A model generated the notes under the pieces. The model made no database searches. It was not told where the DNA came from and saw only the letters and a program-made list of their open reading frames with translations. The position numbers and the translations under genes were made by a program. 64,000 nucleotides of DNA, taken from Kwoniella bestiolae CBS 10118. Lineage: Eukaryota > Basidiomycota > Tremellomycetes > Tremellales > Cryptococcaceae. The stretch is from contig NC_089241.1 in assembly GCF_000512585.2 (NCBI RefSeq), positions 2,480,001-2,544,000 on the forward strand, read 5' to 3'. This document shows positions 44,522-56,141 of this stretch, piece after piece; positions within the stretch are counted from its first letter, which is position 1, and every line of letters begins with the position of its first letter.

Positions 44522-45241
44522 CTATTGCATGATGCGGCTCAGGATGCTAGCTCTTATGCTTCCGCCCTCGAAGTGGTCGTTGACCCCCTTCACATATTCG
44601 TTCATCTTGATGGCTTCTGGAACCTCGCTGTGCAAACAAGTAGGAATATGTCTTACATAGTCGGGTTTCTTGTCAACGAATTCAATCTCGAAGTCTTGAT
44701 TGTCCGTTCTATCAGCTCGGAAAGCTTTGACTCTATCTGTTGTCCAGCTGACCAATAAGTCCCGACAGGTCTCTTGGTATATTTCAGTGTAACGCTTGAA
44801 AGCCTCACTAGCCTTGACCATTGGGTTTTCCAGTGTCAATGTCCACTGGTTGTATTTGGACGAGAATTCACTCCGGAGCGTATCACGAAATGTTTTTGTC
44901 TCGTCTGAGACATTTCCAACCGTCTCCTTGAAGTAATGGTCATATTCCTCTACGACATCGTTTGATTCCTCGCATGAGGGTGCCCCAGGTAACGTCACGT
45001 TAGGTGTCCGGTAACTTCCATCCTTTCGGCAGTAAGTCAACCCTCTGTCCAGACAGCGGTAGATAATGTACTTTCCCTTCTTGTTATCATCACTCTCTCC
45101 CAGCGGTTCTGGCTCTGAAGGATCTCCAGGTGATGCGGAAGGATGAGTGGATGTACCTGTCAGTTGGAGCATCAACTTCGGAGGTTTGCCTCTGGTCGAT
45201 TGATGTCCTGAACTTGAAGTTGAGGTTACGTTGGCAGACAT
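44522..45241 (-). CDS. Orphan family protein, YTEIY subfamily (239 aa)
   Basis: I start at ATG 45241 (MSANVTSTSSS): it matches the MSETRTRE start of the next gene, while the open frame extends 17 codons further. Residues 1-50 are Ser/Pro/Gly-rich. NKKGKYIIYRCLDRGLTY (53-70) is the Tyr/Gly motif. ASEAFKRYTEIYQETCRDLL (144-163) shares SEAF-x2-YTEIY with the 45.9 kb gene, followed by a Trp and DFEIEFVDKKPDY. The end carries EYVKGVNDHFEGG, where the usual terminal Trp is replaced by Phe. Single exon, no targeting signal, no named domain. Function unknown. Confidence 0.72.
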   Translation of the reverse strand: MSANVTSTSSSGHQSTRGKPPKLMLQLTGTSTHPSASPGDPSEPEPLGESDDNKKGKYIIYRCLDRGLTYCRKDGSYRTPNVTLPGAPSCEESNDVVEEYDHYFKETVGNVSDETKTFRDTLRSEFSSKYNQWTLTLENPMVKASEAFKRYTEIYQETCRDLLVSWTTDRVKAFRADRTDNQDFEIEFVDKKPDYVRHIPTCLHSEVPEAIKMNEYVKGVNDHFEGGSIRASILSRIMQ

Positions 45242-45887
45242 ATTCGAACAATTAACGAGATAGTTTGTGAGCGGTGTAAAGTGGTTTCGCAAAGTCGGAG
45301 GTAACGCGAGTGTGAGAGAAAGTGACTATGTATGGACGAGGCGTCAGGACCTAATGCGCACATGACGAGGCAAACATGCATATCGAGTCGAATACACTGC
45401 ACAGCATATTTAGCTCCAGGCTTCCCCTTCCCAGCCTCGTCATACAATACGACCTTTGTACCTTCAGCTTCCCTCCCCTAGAGACAAAGGTTGTGTCCAG
45501 GGGTCCATGTTTCACTCGACTTAGTATCAGTCGTTAAGCTCACACAGAACTGGAAACATCGTTGAACAGTATACGAGGGCGTGAAAGCTCCTCGAAGGGG
45601 GTTCTAGTAGCTTTCAACAGGGTCATAAAAATGAGTGATCTCTTGAAACTATTTGTACAATTCAGCGACGGACTTCGACCGACATTGACAGATCGAATTA
45701 TCTGCGAGAGGAAAGTTGCCAAAACGGTGGAAGTTGCTTGCCGAGAGCTATTAAATACATAATTTTTGCACTCGAAAAATCCCATCTTTGATATTTGTAT
45801 CCCACCCGGTAGGTCTACACAGTGAAAGAGCTGCAGACTGCTGCTGCAATAGTATTTGAGCAGCTCTGCTCCCCGTTAGGGGATATC
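45242..45887. other. Spacer between array members
   Basis: 0.65 kb. Two antisense ORFs at 45540-45785 overlap each other and show no family motif. Promoter of the 45241 start expected here. Confidence 0.4.
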
Positions 45888-46580
45888 TCAAAACATCAAA
45901 TTACTGGCTTTCATCTCCTCATCGCCCCACTGTCGGTTCAATCCTTCTTTATACTCTTCCATGTTCACAGGCTCAGGAATCACTCCATTAAACTCTTCTG
46001 GTATGTGTTCTTGAAATTGCTCCTTGGTGTCCACATATTCAAGGGTGAATTCATTGTTCAACCGGCGAGTAGACCTGAACGATTCAAGTAGCTCTCTTGT
46101 CCACATTTTTAGAGACTCTTTGTACGTTTGACTGTATATTTCAGTGTAAGTATAGAATGCCTCACTGGACTTCATTTGAGGCTCGACGAGCGTGGAAGTA
46201 TATGCTTTGTAGTTCCTGTAAAAGTCATTGGAGAATTGCCTAACAAAACTTCCGGGTGTCAATGGATCTTCTTGGAGTCTGCTAGAATAGAATGAGTGAA
46301 AATCAGCTGTGACTGCAGTGTTGGCTTGGATCGAAGGTGTAGAGATTATTGAACCATTTGGCTGGTTGAGTGAAGGGATCTTCGGGTGCCATTCCAAGCC
46401 GCTGGCTATACAAGGGTACACGATGTATCTACCCTTGCCCTTGTCCTCCTCGGGGTCATGTCCAGAGCGGTCCGGGTTGATCGAAGCACGCGCTGAAGCA
46501 GCTTGGGATGAGCTGTCCCCTCTTAGTCTGAGGATTAGTAAAGGACGAGCTGGGGTTTCTCGAGTACGTGTTTCGGACAT
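45888..46580 (-). CDS. Orphan family protein, YTEIY subfamily (230 aa)
   Basis: I start at ATG 46580 (MSETRTRE) by comparison with the 44.5 kb sister; the open frame reaches 67 codons further upstream but that part is unlike the family. PLLILRLRG (13-21), then an acidic/Lys linker, KGRYIVYPCIASGLEW (49-64), a helical middle with SSEAFYTYTEIYSQTYKESL (138-157), a Trp at 160, NEFTLEYVDTKEQF (176-189), and MEEYKEGLNRQWGDEEMK (207-224). It is the most complete reference for this subfamily and the first gene of the array. No introns, signal peptide or membrane helix; no named domain. Function unknown. Confidence 0.74.
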   Translation of the reverse strand: MSETRTRETPARPLLILRLRGDSSSQAASARASINPDRSGHDPEEDKGKGRYIVYPCIASGLEWHPKIPSLNQPNGSIISTPSIQANTAVTADFHSFYSSRLQEDPLTPGSFVRQFSNDFYRNYKAYTSTLVEPQMKSSEAFYTYTEIYSQTYKESLKMWTRELLESFRSTRRLNNEFTLEYVDTKEQFQEHIPEEFNGVIPEPVNMEEYKEGLNRQWGDEEMKASNLMF

Positions 46581-47608
46581 CCTGTCGTTGTCTGGCCGGG
46601 AGAGGGCATGGAATTGGAGCAAAAGTCGATCGGTGCAGTAAGTGAAGCAAAGCGCCGACACGTTTAGGAGAAAGTCGTCGATCGTCAAGATAAAGTCTGA
46701 ACGGGTGTATCCGTGATGAAAAAGTGGACAACAATCTGCTGATTGGACGTAAGAACGGCTGGACCAGATGCCGAGAAGCACAGCTTCTCATAGGCCTTCC
46801 TCGTCCCTCGTGTACAAAGGTTCGTGCTGAGGTTGGGCGTCTGCGGGCGATCAAAAGAGGAACTCTTTGGAGAAACTGGCGTTCGAAGGATGGATGGCTC
46901 CAGAAAGATGGAGGACTGGCAGCATGAATAGTTCAGGTGACTGCGCTTGGACAGCATTCGATTTGATATATGCGGCACGATGTCCCTGGAGGTATGACAG
47001 TACCAAGCTGGGGTATTCTCCCTCTTCCTTTGGTTACTAACTTTTGTGCTCCAAAATACCTGAAGTCACGATCGTGCGAACACCTTGGTATCTTCAAGAA
47101 TGCACCAGTATGGGCGAACAAGACAGTCATTGTACCCACACAGTCTATCTCCCTTGATCGACGGCATGAATGTCTTTGAAACAGTACTACGAGAGGGCTC
47201 CTCTTGGCTCGTTCGTGCACCTTTTTCCAATAGATAAACGAAAACATCCTTCAGCCGAGACCGCAGAGCCCTTGTTCCAGATCGGCGTTCCGTGTGAATG
47301 ACAACGTGCCATTCTTTCAGCGGACAAAGGAGCACGTCTACAATGAATGACATTGCATTCTCAAACAGCGAGTACAAACAGAACAGATGACGATACAATC
47401 GCCATATAATGGAATTGGAACAATCGAAGAACTTCGCCCACCCAATAAGACATCTCCAAGCGACTCAACCAAAATCTGGGGATATCAACTCCCTATTGAT
47501 CGATGGGTACTCGGGTGGCAGTATCGTTATTGTGCTTTATTGGCAACGCGCAGTATAGGCGTCAGCAAACCCATTGAAGTCGCATTAGACGATTATTGGA
47601 GCACTCAC
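46581..47608. other. Spacer, possibly with the 3' exon of the secreted-protein gene
   Basis: About 1 kb. Most of it shows only overlapping short ORFs. The right part (about 47385-47495) may hold a last exon of the 47.6-48.3 kb gene: after a GTGAGT donor at 47608, an AG near 47493 would open a frame with a hydrophobic end. This is uncertain. Confidence 0.35.
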
Positions 47609-48276
47609 TTGTTGATCGAAGATGGAATGATCCCACGTCGGTGCGTCTTTCCCCCGACATTGATCGTGAATGCATTGACCTTTGGGACAATAGAAATTGG
47701 CTTTCCCCTTCAAAGATTCCCAATCGTAGCCACCCCACGGTCTCACTATGGTCTCTACTGATAAATCCAATTTCTGGAGGTAGTTGGCCGCATCATCTGA
47801 GCTGACGTGGACTGCATCGTAGCACTATAATTTTTGATTAAGTGATTGTAAGCAGGTCAACATCCCTCACAAGGTGTCACCGAAGGGAGGCATCGGGTTC
47901 TCCTGAAACCACACTAATAGACCCTTGTACGTACCGTCATATTCCATAAGATGTACTCCTTCCCAAGGGGATTAATTGGTTGTGCGCCTTCTTCCACTGT
48001 TTTGTACCGCATCGTACCTGTGTTTTTATAGATATACCAAAACACTTCTCGCCGATTCCAACCGTCCGCGTCGGTCTTCGTGGTGCCCTCCCCGGCCAAT
48101 TGCGATCTCGAGAATTGGTCTTGAGCGAACCCTGGACCCCAAGGACCATCCAGCTCCCCCCATTGATTGCCTATCCTCGTGTACTCTGGGAGCCAAACGC
48201 TCGAGTGTACATTTATGGCAGTGATGCTGGTAGCCAAGAATCCGAGGATTGGGATCAAGGTAGAAATCATCGTCAT
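47609..48276 (-). CDS. Secreted small orphan protein, 3' end uncertain
   Basis: Exon 1 runs from ATG 48276 to 47935 (114 codons). Residues 1-20 form a signal peptide (MTMISTLIPILGFLATSITA). Exon 1 is rich in Trp and Gly and lacks Cys. An intron at 47934-47825 (GTACGT donor, CTTAAT branch, ATTATAG acceptor, 110 bases) leads in phase 0 to exon 2 at 47824-47609. Exon 2 is 72 codons and holds four Cys (CYDAV, then YCPKGQCIHDQCRG). A GTGAGT donor follows at 47608; if not used, the frame ends at 47585. The protein would be about 190 residues, secreted or surface-bound. Unlike the array genes it is spliced and has a signal peptide, so it is a separate orphan. A TATATAAA box lies at 48421-48428. Confidence 0.55.
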
Positions 48277-49003
48277 GCTTGATAGTCGAGAAGTCCAGAA
48301 TGCGCTTGGGTTGTAAAAGGATACTTCAGTACAGTATTGATACGTGTCCGAGTGTGTATCCTGTTCTTAAAAGTGAATTGAGAGACCAATCTCTCCTGAA
48401 GTTATCTCGAGGCTGCGCCGTTTATATATCTCACAATTCCACCCAAAGTTATGCGCTGGACATAGCCGACATGTCTCTCCTTTCTAACTACTTTTTTTCA
48501 GATCCTGATGAAAAGATATAATACGGGGTTTCGTCAGATACAACACTTAATAGATCTGATGGCAATTATGCTGTGACGCGAATCATGAGTCAATTATGTC
48601 AATCCCTGTCGCATCACTGTCGTTGCGCATAAGCTTCATCAGGTCGATCAAAATGGCAGGGGAGGAGCATCCATCTCCATCGTGTGGCAAGTGGCAATCC
48701 AGTCCCTTTGTCCATCCATCTGTTCGTCACTTGCATCGATGAATCTCAAAGGACAGGTGAAGTCTAATTTTTCTGAACAGGGGTAAAGTCAATGATCAAT
48801 CACCCATTCGTATCTATTGGATGAAATATGATCGGATGCATCAACGAGTTCGGATGAATTGTTTCTTGCGAGTACTCATACTGACACCGTATGAGTAGAG
48901 ATATCCCAGATCAATGCGTTACAAATGGACCACGAAGAGATGATGCATATAGTACCAATACATTTCTAATTATTTATTCATTCTGTTGCCCTGTTTCAAC
49001 CCC
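48277..49003. other. Spacer between the secreted-protein gene and BRR2
   Basis: Contains the promoter of the secreted-protein gene (TATATAAA on the minus strand at 48421-48428, about 150 bases upstream) and the 3' flank of BRR2. No coding signal. Confidence 0.45.
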
Positions 49004-52000
49004 TCAATCCTGATCCATTTCCTCATCCGAATCTTCCTCTTCCGACGAACTCTCACCCTCAGCCACTTTCAGCGTATCCAAATCGAAATCCTGATCTGCG
49101 CCTATGATTCCAAATCAAAGTCAATCAGCTTTGCTCCTTCCAACTCAAACCGATATAGATAAACCACTCCCGAGTATACGGTGAGTAAGACAAAAAAAGG
49201 TATTCAAACTCACCACTATAAGAATCACAGATCAAATACAATTTCAAATCCCATTGACCCTCTCCCAACGAGAACTCCAATTTGGTGTTCAGCTTACTCT
49301 TCACAGTGACCTTCTTGATCGCATAGAGCGATTTCGTCTTATCGTCCCCTACGACAATCCACCAAGAGACCATCTTCTTATGCGGGAACAAGGGGGCATC
49401 GGCGATTTGGTCTTCCTCATCTTCGTCCGCTTCTCTATCCAGCGTCACGTTCAGGACGATTGAATCGCTCGAAGTGAGGGAATCGGAGTCTTCGACGGAG
49501 TAGGAGACTTCGATGTTAGGGTAGGAATTGACGAATTTGGCGACTCGGGCGCTGTTTCGATAGATATCGATGAATCAGCTTCCGTCACATTTCATCTTAG
49601 GGGTTAGGGGGTTAAGTAACTGATGAAAGAAGGAACACAACCACTCACAGTTGCCTATCGTTCATTCTCAACAGATCATTCCTCTCCTCATCCTCCAATT
49701 CCATAATATCATAAACCGAGTCCAAACCCTTCTGCTTGAACCTGCCTAACACATCTTGATCAAAGTATGGAACCTGTTTCAAGGGCGAATCTCTATCCCA
49801 GATACCTTGCACACACATCTGCGATAGATCCATTGCTCCGAGGCAGTTGAGGTAACTCTTCGAAGACATCACATCTACACATGCACTCAATAATCCAGTG
49901 ACTTTACCCAAAATTGTCGCTTGATCAATGACCAAATCAGGTGGGAGGGTCATCCTGCTAAAGTGTGCTTGAAGTAGGAGATAAGTCTTGAAGTAGGGGG
50001 AGTTGTAATCTGCTTTGGCAACTTTGACGGGTACCCTATCGTATATCCTTTGTAGTAGGACATCTTCATGGTGTCTAATAGGTATACTTTCGAACTCATG
50101 AGCGGAAGAGACGATTTCGAGCAATCCCTTGAGTTTGGTAGTTTCCTTGATTGAGGCGGAGAAGGTTTCGACGGTGACGTAGGAGATGTAGTAGAACGAG
50201 GCGATCATACCCAGGTTGTTGGGGAGGGTGTCCATCTCGTCCTGGATGATGATACAGTCAGAGGAGACCAGGTCATTGAGAGTGGTCTCGACAAGTTCGG
50301 AGAGGTAATCGGCGACGTGCGTTGGCGTGGTTCCTTGGAGGTTATAGAACTATCATATATCCGATGAACATCAGCATCATCGTCGACCCATACCAATATT
50401 GAGAATAAAATAAAAAGACTTACCCCAGGATTCTGCATCAACCTCCTATAGAACCAAGTCCAAGTACACCAATCCACCGCATCCTGCTTATTCTCAATGG
50501 TCTTCGCCACAATCTCCGCATTGAAGTGGTCATGCAGGTAAGAGGGTAAAGAAGATTCAACAGGTAAAGCCTCTTCCAAGAACTTCTTGAAGAAATCTTT
50601 TCGGGTCTGTTGCATCATGAGTATACATTTTGATGAGCTGTCGATGGATGGTCGGCAAGCTCGACCGAGCATCTGGAGGACATCGGCAATGGCGTAATCT
50701 ACGTATCGGTGTTCTTGTCCGTCGAAGTATTGGACTCCCATGACTATCACCATGTATGATGTGACGGGGAGTGACCAAGCGGTGTCCTATATGAGGCAGA
50801 GAAAATTAGCACTCTCCTATCACCATCAAGGACAGGGGTGTGTCAAGGAGAAGCAAACATAACAGCAAAAGGCGTAGAGAAGAGAAACAAGGACAATCCA
50901 AACCCACCTTACTAGCCACCAAAACCTTTATAGCTCCCTCCTCAAACAACGCCGTAACAATCCTCTTATCGATCTTACTCAACGCCTCATGGTAATACCC
51001 AATCCCATACCTCAACGTCTCTTTCAAATCTTGATCCTCCAACCTCTCCAAATGAGGTTCCAAATCCGCCTGTTCAACATTCAAGAACCGTCCCTCATCT
51101 TCGTCCGCCAGACAATACGTCATTATATCATTAGCAGTGAGTTTACACTGTTTCCTCGAGCTTACAAAGCATATAGTAGGTTTATGTTTGGCATGTTCGA
51201 CCATAGCTAGGTAAGCGGGTTTGGCCATGGACAGCATCAACGAGGGGAAGTGAGGGACGTTGAAAGATTGGATGTGCACTTCGAGGGGTAATGGTCGTGC
51301 CGAGGGGGAGAAGTTGAATATCGTTTGTGAACTTGCGCCAATCCAGTCACCCAGATCTTTTGCGTTGGATAACGATACGCTGCAAGCCACGATACGAGTG
51401 GGTATACCGGTCTGCTGAGAGACATATCGAGTTCGGGAGACTATCACCTCGTAGGTCGATCCGACATCTCCACCTATGAGTTGCAGTTCATCGGCAATGA
51501 GTAATCCAATATTCTGTACATCCTTTCGGGTCTTCCATCTTCGCGAGAGCAGGTCCCACTGGGAGGGTGTGCAGACTACGATATCTGCTTTTCTCAATAA
51601 CGCTAGATCGGCGGTCGATTCTCCAGTCAAAGCTACCACCTCTTTCTCGAGCGACGAGAATTTCTCGGACCATTCGGATACTCGCATATCTACCATCTCC
51701 TGGTATGGCTCGATACAAACCGCTCTGGGTGGATCTCGTTTGGTCCACAATCGAAGTAAGGCAAACTCCGCACAAATGGTCTTACCTGACCCAGTAGGAG
51801 CACCGATGAACACATTATCATCCGTAGTGAAAAGCGCTTGGAAAACCTGAGTTTGGATCTTGTTGAAGTGATCGAACGAGTACAGGCCTTCGAAAGCTTT
51901 GTTGTGCAGAGCCGAGATGGGAAGAGGTTGCAGGTCGAGTAAAGCGGTATGAGCAGGGAAAGGTTCGGGTCGGATCAAGTGTTGGAACGAGATAGGAAGT

Positions 52001-55000
52001 CGAGTTTCCGATTGAAGCCATCTATCCGAGATGACCGAGAGGTAGTAGTTGGGTGGGACGGGTTCAGAGATGGGCACGGTGATAGTAACGTAATGTTCAT
52101 CTTGAGCGAATCGTTCTCTGAGAACAAACTGATCGTGGAACAAGATTCTTTCACCATCGACATCTTCGACTATAATCCAGAAGGCCTGGGTTGATCCATG
52201 AATATCATGGTCCCATACGAAATCAGGAGTGATAGTCACATTGATCTTGAGTAAAGATCGAGTGAGAGGTAAGACGTGAGCTTGGAGATCCAATCGAGGG
52301 AACTTGTGGACGAGAGATTCGATGAATTGACCCGATTTGGGTAGACCCAACAGTTCACCCAATTCAGCAGCGTCAAGATCGAAATATCTGTGCCACGGGA
52401 ATTCCTTTCGCTCAGCTTTGGTGATGATCTCCTGTCTGATTCGTGGGAACTGTCGAAGGGGTGACATAGATTTCCACATTCTTCGTTCAACCATCTTACA
52501 CAGGTCCAACGCAGCTCGCATAGGTGCTGACCAACCTTTCTTGAGACAGATCTCGAACATTGCTCGGATGATACGTCCGGCAGATTGTTGGATGAAGACC
52601 ATATCGGTGACGATGTCGAAACCACCCAATTTGAGTTGAGAGATGTAAGCTTGTAAAAGGACGTTGATCTTGGATACTGGTTCATCGACACCTTCCTTGA
52701 CGGGGATGGGAACTCGTTCGATAAGCTTGGCAAGCTCGAGCTTCTCTTCTTGTCGTACAGGGATAAGCTTGAATTCGTTGGACAAGGCGAATACTCGGAA
52801 CAAGTCGATGGCAGTGAGATTAGGCTTGAGGTGCTTGTTGTACACTGACATGGAAGTGTAGGCAACGTAGTAGTGAGAAGCGATTCGTCCAAGATCGGTA
52901 CTGTGGAAGACACCAGTGGTTCGATCGTATTTGATCAATCCACCCTTCTCGAGCAAAACAGCAGCGGAGTGGATCAGGTCGGCTAGCGATGTCAGGTCAG
53001 CTAGTGTTATGACAACAATTGTAAGGAAGCTGCTTACCTCGTTTCTGCACCAAGGCGGCATCTCCTTCCATATAATCAGCACCGACATTGTACAGCGCAG
53101 GTGAACCCAGCATTCGGACGTATCTGTCGAAAAACAAATTTGATTAGCTATGACCCGCAAAGAGTGAAGCTATGCAGCGAACTCACAAATAGGTATAACC
53201 CAACCACTGAACACCTTCGTCCCTATTCCTGACCGTACCCAGAACAATCTCCGCATTGAGATTATCCACCATCTTAGCCACGAACTGAGATTCAATCGGT
53301 AATTGCTGGTTCATCAAACTCGTGTAGTACTGCAATTCACCGTGGTTGGTTATGATAATACCTTCACCAAACGTATCGAATTGGGGTCTACCGGCTCTTC
53401 CAAGCATCTGCAAGACATCTTGAGGGGAAAGTTCGCACCATTTTCCTTTCTCCGGATTATATATCTGAGTACCCTTGATGATGACCGTGTGAGCGGGCAA
53501 GTTGACACCCCAAGCTAAGGTGGCGGTACAACAGAGCACTTGGATATGACCGGCAGCGAACAGCTCTTCTACGACCAATCTATCTTCTCTTGACATTCCG
53601 GCGTGGTGGATACCGAATCCGAAGGGCAAGAGCTCCTTCAAGTCTGGGTTCTTACATTGAGCAGCTTCGGCCAGTAATACTTCTCTAGAAGATCCTTCGG
53701 GGTTGATGAATTGAGTCAAGGTTTCTTTCTCCATTGCCATTTCTTTCAAGAACTTCGCAGTCTTGGCAGTTTCCTTTCTTGAGTGGACAAACACCAAAGT
53801 CTGGGATTTACCGGCGTAGTTCAAGCACTTCTCATAACATACTTCGTTCATAACTTGGAATCTCTTGATAGCTTTCTTCTCAGTCACACCGATGAACTGC
53901 TGCTTCAGTCCTACAGGTCGATAGGCAGCGTCGAAGAAAAACAGCCCCTTTTTAGGGTCGACTCGAAGGAAGGCAGCGACATCTTTGTAGTTCGGTAATG
54001 TAGCTGAGAGACCGACCACTCGAACTTCATCATGGGTTTGGTCCATCTTTCGAATTGTTCTTGACAAGATCGATTCCAATACTGGTCCTCGATCATCATG
54101 CAAAAGATGGATCTCATCAACGATGATCAGTCGGACGAGGTTGGTATAAGAGGTATCGGTGGATTTACGAGTAATGACATCCCATTTTTCGGGTGTGGTG
54201 ACGATGATTTGGGTTTCGGATATCTGCTGTTTGGTCAGTTGGCTATCACCTGTCAACTCGGCCACTCGGATGTCGAGGGCTGAGAATCGCTTGTTGAAGG
54301 CTGAGACTTGTTCTTGCACCAAAGCTTTCATGGGTGAGACGTAGATGATCTTAAATGAATCTCGGTCGATATATCCAGTTTCGGGATCTCTGAATTGCTC
54401 GATACATCGGAGCATGGTAAGAGCGGCACAGTTGGTCTACACATTACAAGTCAGTATTTTGATCGTGAAAGATGTCCGATCTTACTCACCTTACCAGCAC
54501 CGGTAGGCGCACAGATCAACATAGGCTCATTGGTACCAAACGCGATAGGGAACACTTTACTCTGAATAGTGTTGAGTCGAGTTGTGTTGACACTAGCCCA
54601 TACAGGGTGCGTCCAATGAGGCATCTTATCGATCGATACCAATTCTCCTTCCTGGATTTCCCTCTTCTTAGGTTCCGGCACGTGGATTTCCTCATACCCT
54701 TTCATCTGTCTCTTGAAAGATCCCTCGGGAAGCTTGACCTTCTTTCTAGACATGAGGTGAGCACCTTCGGTGAAAATGAGGGAATCGATGTCGATAACTC
54801 GTCGAGGTTGAGCGACCGATCCAGGAGCGAGAGTAGCTTTGGTGGGTACGCTTGGAGCTTGTTCTTGCATTCCTGCGGCAGCTTCAGCCTTTCTTCCACC
54901 TCTGAGTTCCCTGAGTATATATCCTACACCCTTCTCACGCATGGCAACTTCCACATCCTGTTTCTCGTCATCACTACTTCTAGCCAATTTGGTACACCAT

Positions 55001-56141
55001 ACGATGACTTCTCTGTTCTTGGTGAGAGTAGCGACCAAATCGAAATTCTCATAACCGAACATTTCAGCGAGGGAGTTCTCAAGATCACGAAGTTCCATTT
55101 CCGATCCCAGGTATTCTAAGGCTTTTGAGGTGAAGTCGGACGATTGGACTGGATCAGGGTAAGAGGTGGATATGAGACGTTGAAGCCAGAAAGCATCTAC
55201 TTCGTGAGGTGAGACTTTATCGGATTTTGATTTAGCTGCTTTGGTTTCTTTTCCTAATACCAGAGCATCATCCTCGTCCATAGCTTCGTCACCTTCCTCA
55301 TCATCCGATCCCTCTTCCTCATCTTCTTCATCATCGTCATCTTCGTCCTCGGAATCACGTCCCTTCACTTCGAAACCTTCATCCTCATCTTCCTCGTCAT
55401 CATCCTCAAACAAGACAGCCACACCTTCCTGATCGACCGCCTGTTGTCTATCATCAGTCTGCTGACCGCCTTCCTCCTCTTCACCGTAATCCGTCACCTT
55501 CTTACTAAGGTTGACCAGCTGACTCCAGGTGTTTTCGGACAATTGACCCAGGACAGATTCCACTTCCTTCTTCTTATCAAACTCCTTGAGATCTTCATCC
55601 TTCAGATTCTCTAACACCGTATCAGCAGCTGACCTAACGACTTCCTGTGTTTGGTCACCTAGAATCTGATGGGTTAAACCCAATAACAGCTCGTACACCT
55701 CCCTAGTCTCGGCCGTACGAGGCTTATACCTCAACCCTTCCATCTGAGCCACACTTTCCAGTACATCCGCCGCACCAAATCGAGCGGTCGATTTCTCCTG
55801 AGCACGACGTATGGACTTTTCCACTTCCTCGGCAGAGGTGAGCTTCGATTTAGCCTTTTTCTTCTCCAGGTCTTTCGGCGCTTCTCTGACTACCCTCGAT
55901 CCCATTTCCTTGGGGTTGATTCGTCCCACGAGGGACTCGGCGACACCAGTGGGTTCATCAGAACGAAGTACGGATCGATCTGTGGGAAAGCGAGACGTCA
56001 GTAAGAGACATCGTACGGAGTGGACTGGCCACCGTTGAAACACGACAACTCACCCTGATTCACCACGAGGCTACTCATGTTACCATAGTTGAACTCTGAC
56101 AGATCTCTGCCCCCAGCAGCCCCTCTCTTGTTTCCCGACAT
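49004..56141 (-). CDS. BRR2: Brr2 spliceosomal helicase (U5 snRNP 200 kDa)
   Basis: Brr2 unwinds U4/U6 in the spliceosome. ATG 56141 (MSGNKRGAAGGRDLSEF) to TGA 49004, with several introns, gives about 2,150-2,200 residues, as in the family. An acidic Asp/Glu linker lies near residues 200-260. The first helicase cassette has LICAPTGAGK (about 54497-54530; Walker A), DEIHLLHDDRG (54107-54118; motif II), SATLPNY, and QMLGRAGRPQFD (motif VI), followed by a Sec63 domain. The second cassette has IGAPTGSGKT but a divergent DELQ motif II, SVSLSNAKD in place of the SAT motif, and LGRACRP, then a second Sec63 domain. A weak second cassette is normal for Brr2, where it regulates rather than unwinds. The acidic C-terminus ends EEEDSDEEMDQD. 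It diverges from the SET3-like gene. Confidence 0.93.

Noticed and set aside
53183..54415. Three or more separate helicase genes at 49-56 kb
   Set aside because: The open stretches join across short introns with proper donors and acceptors, and in order match one Brr2 protein with two helicase cassettes and two Sec63 domains.
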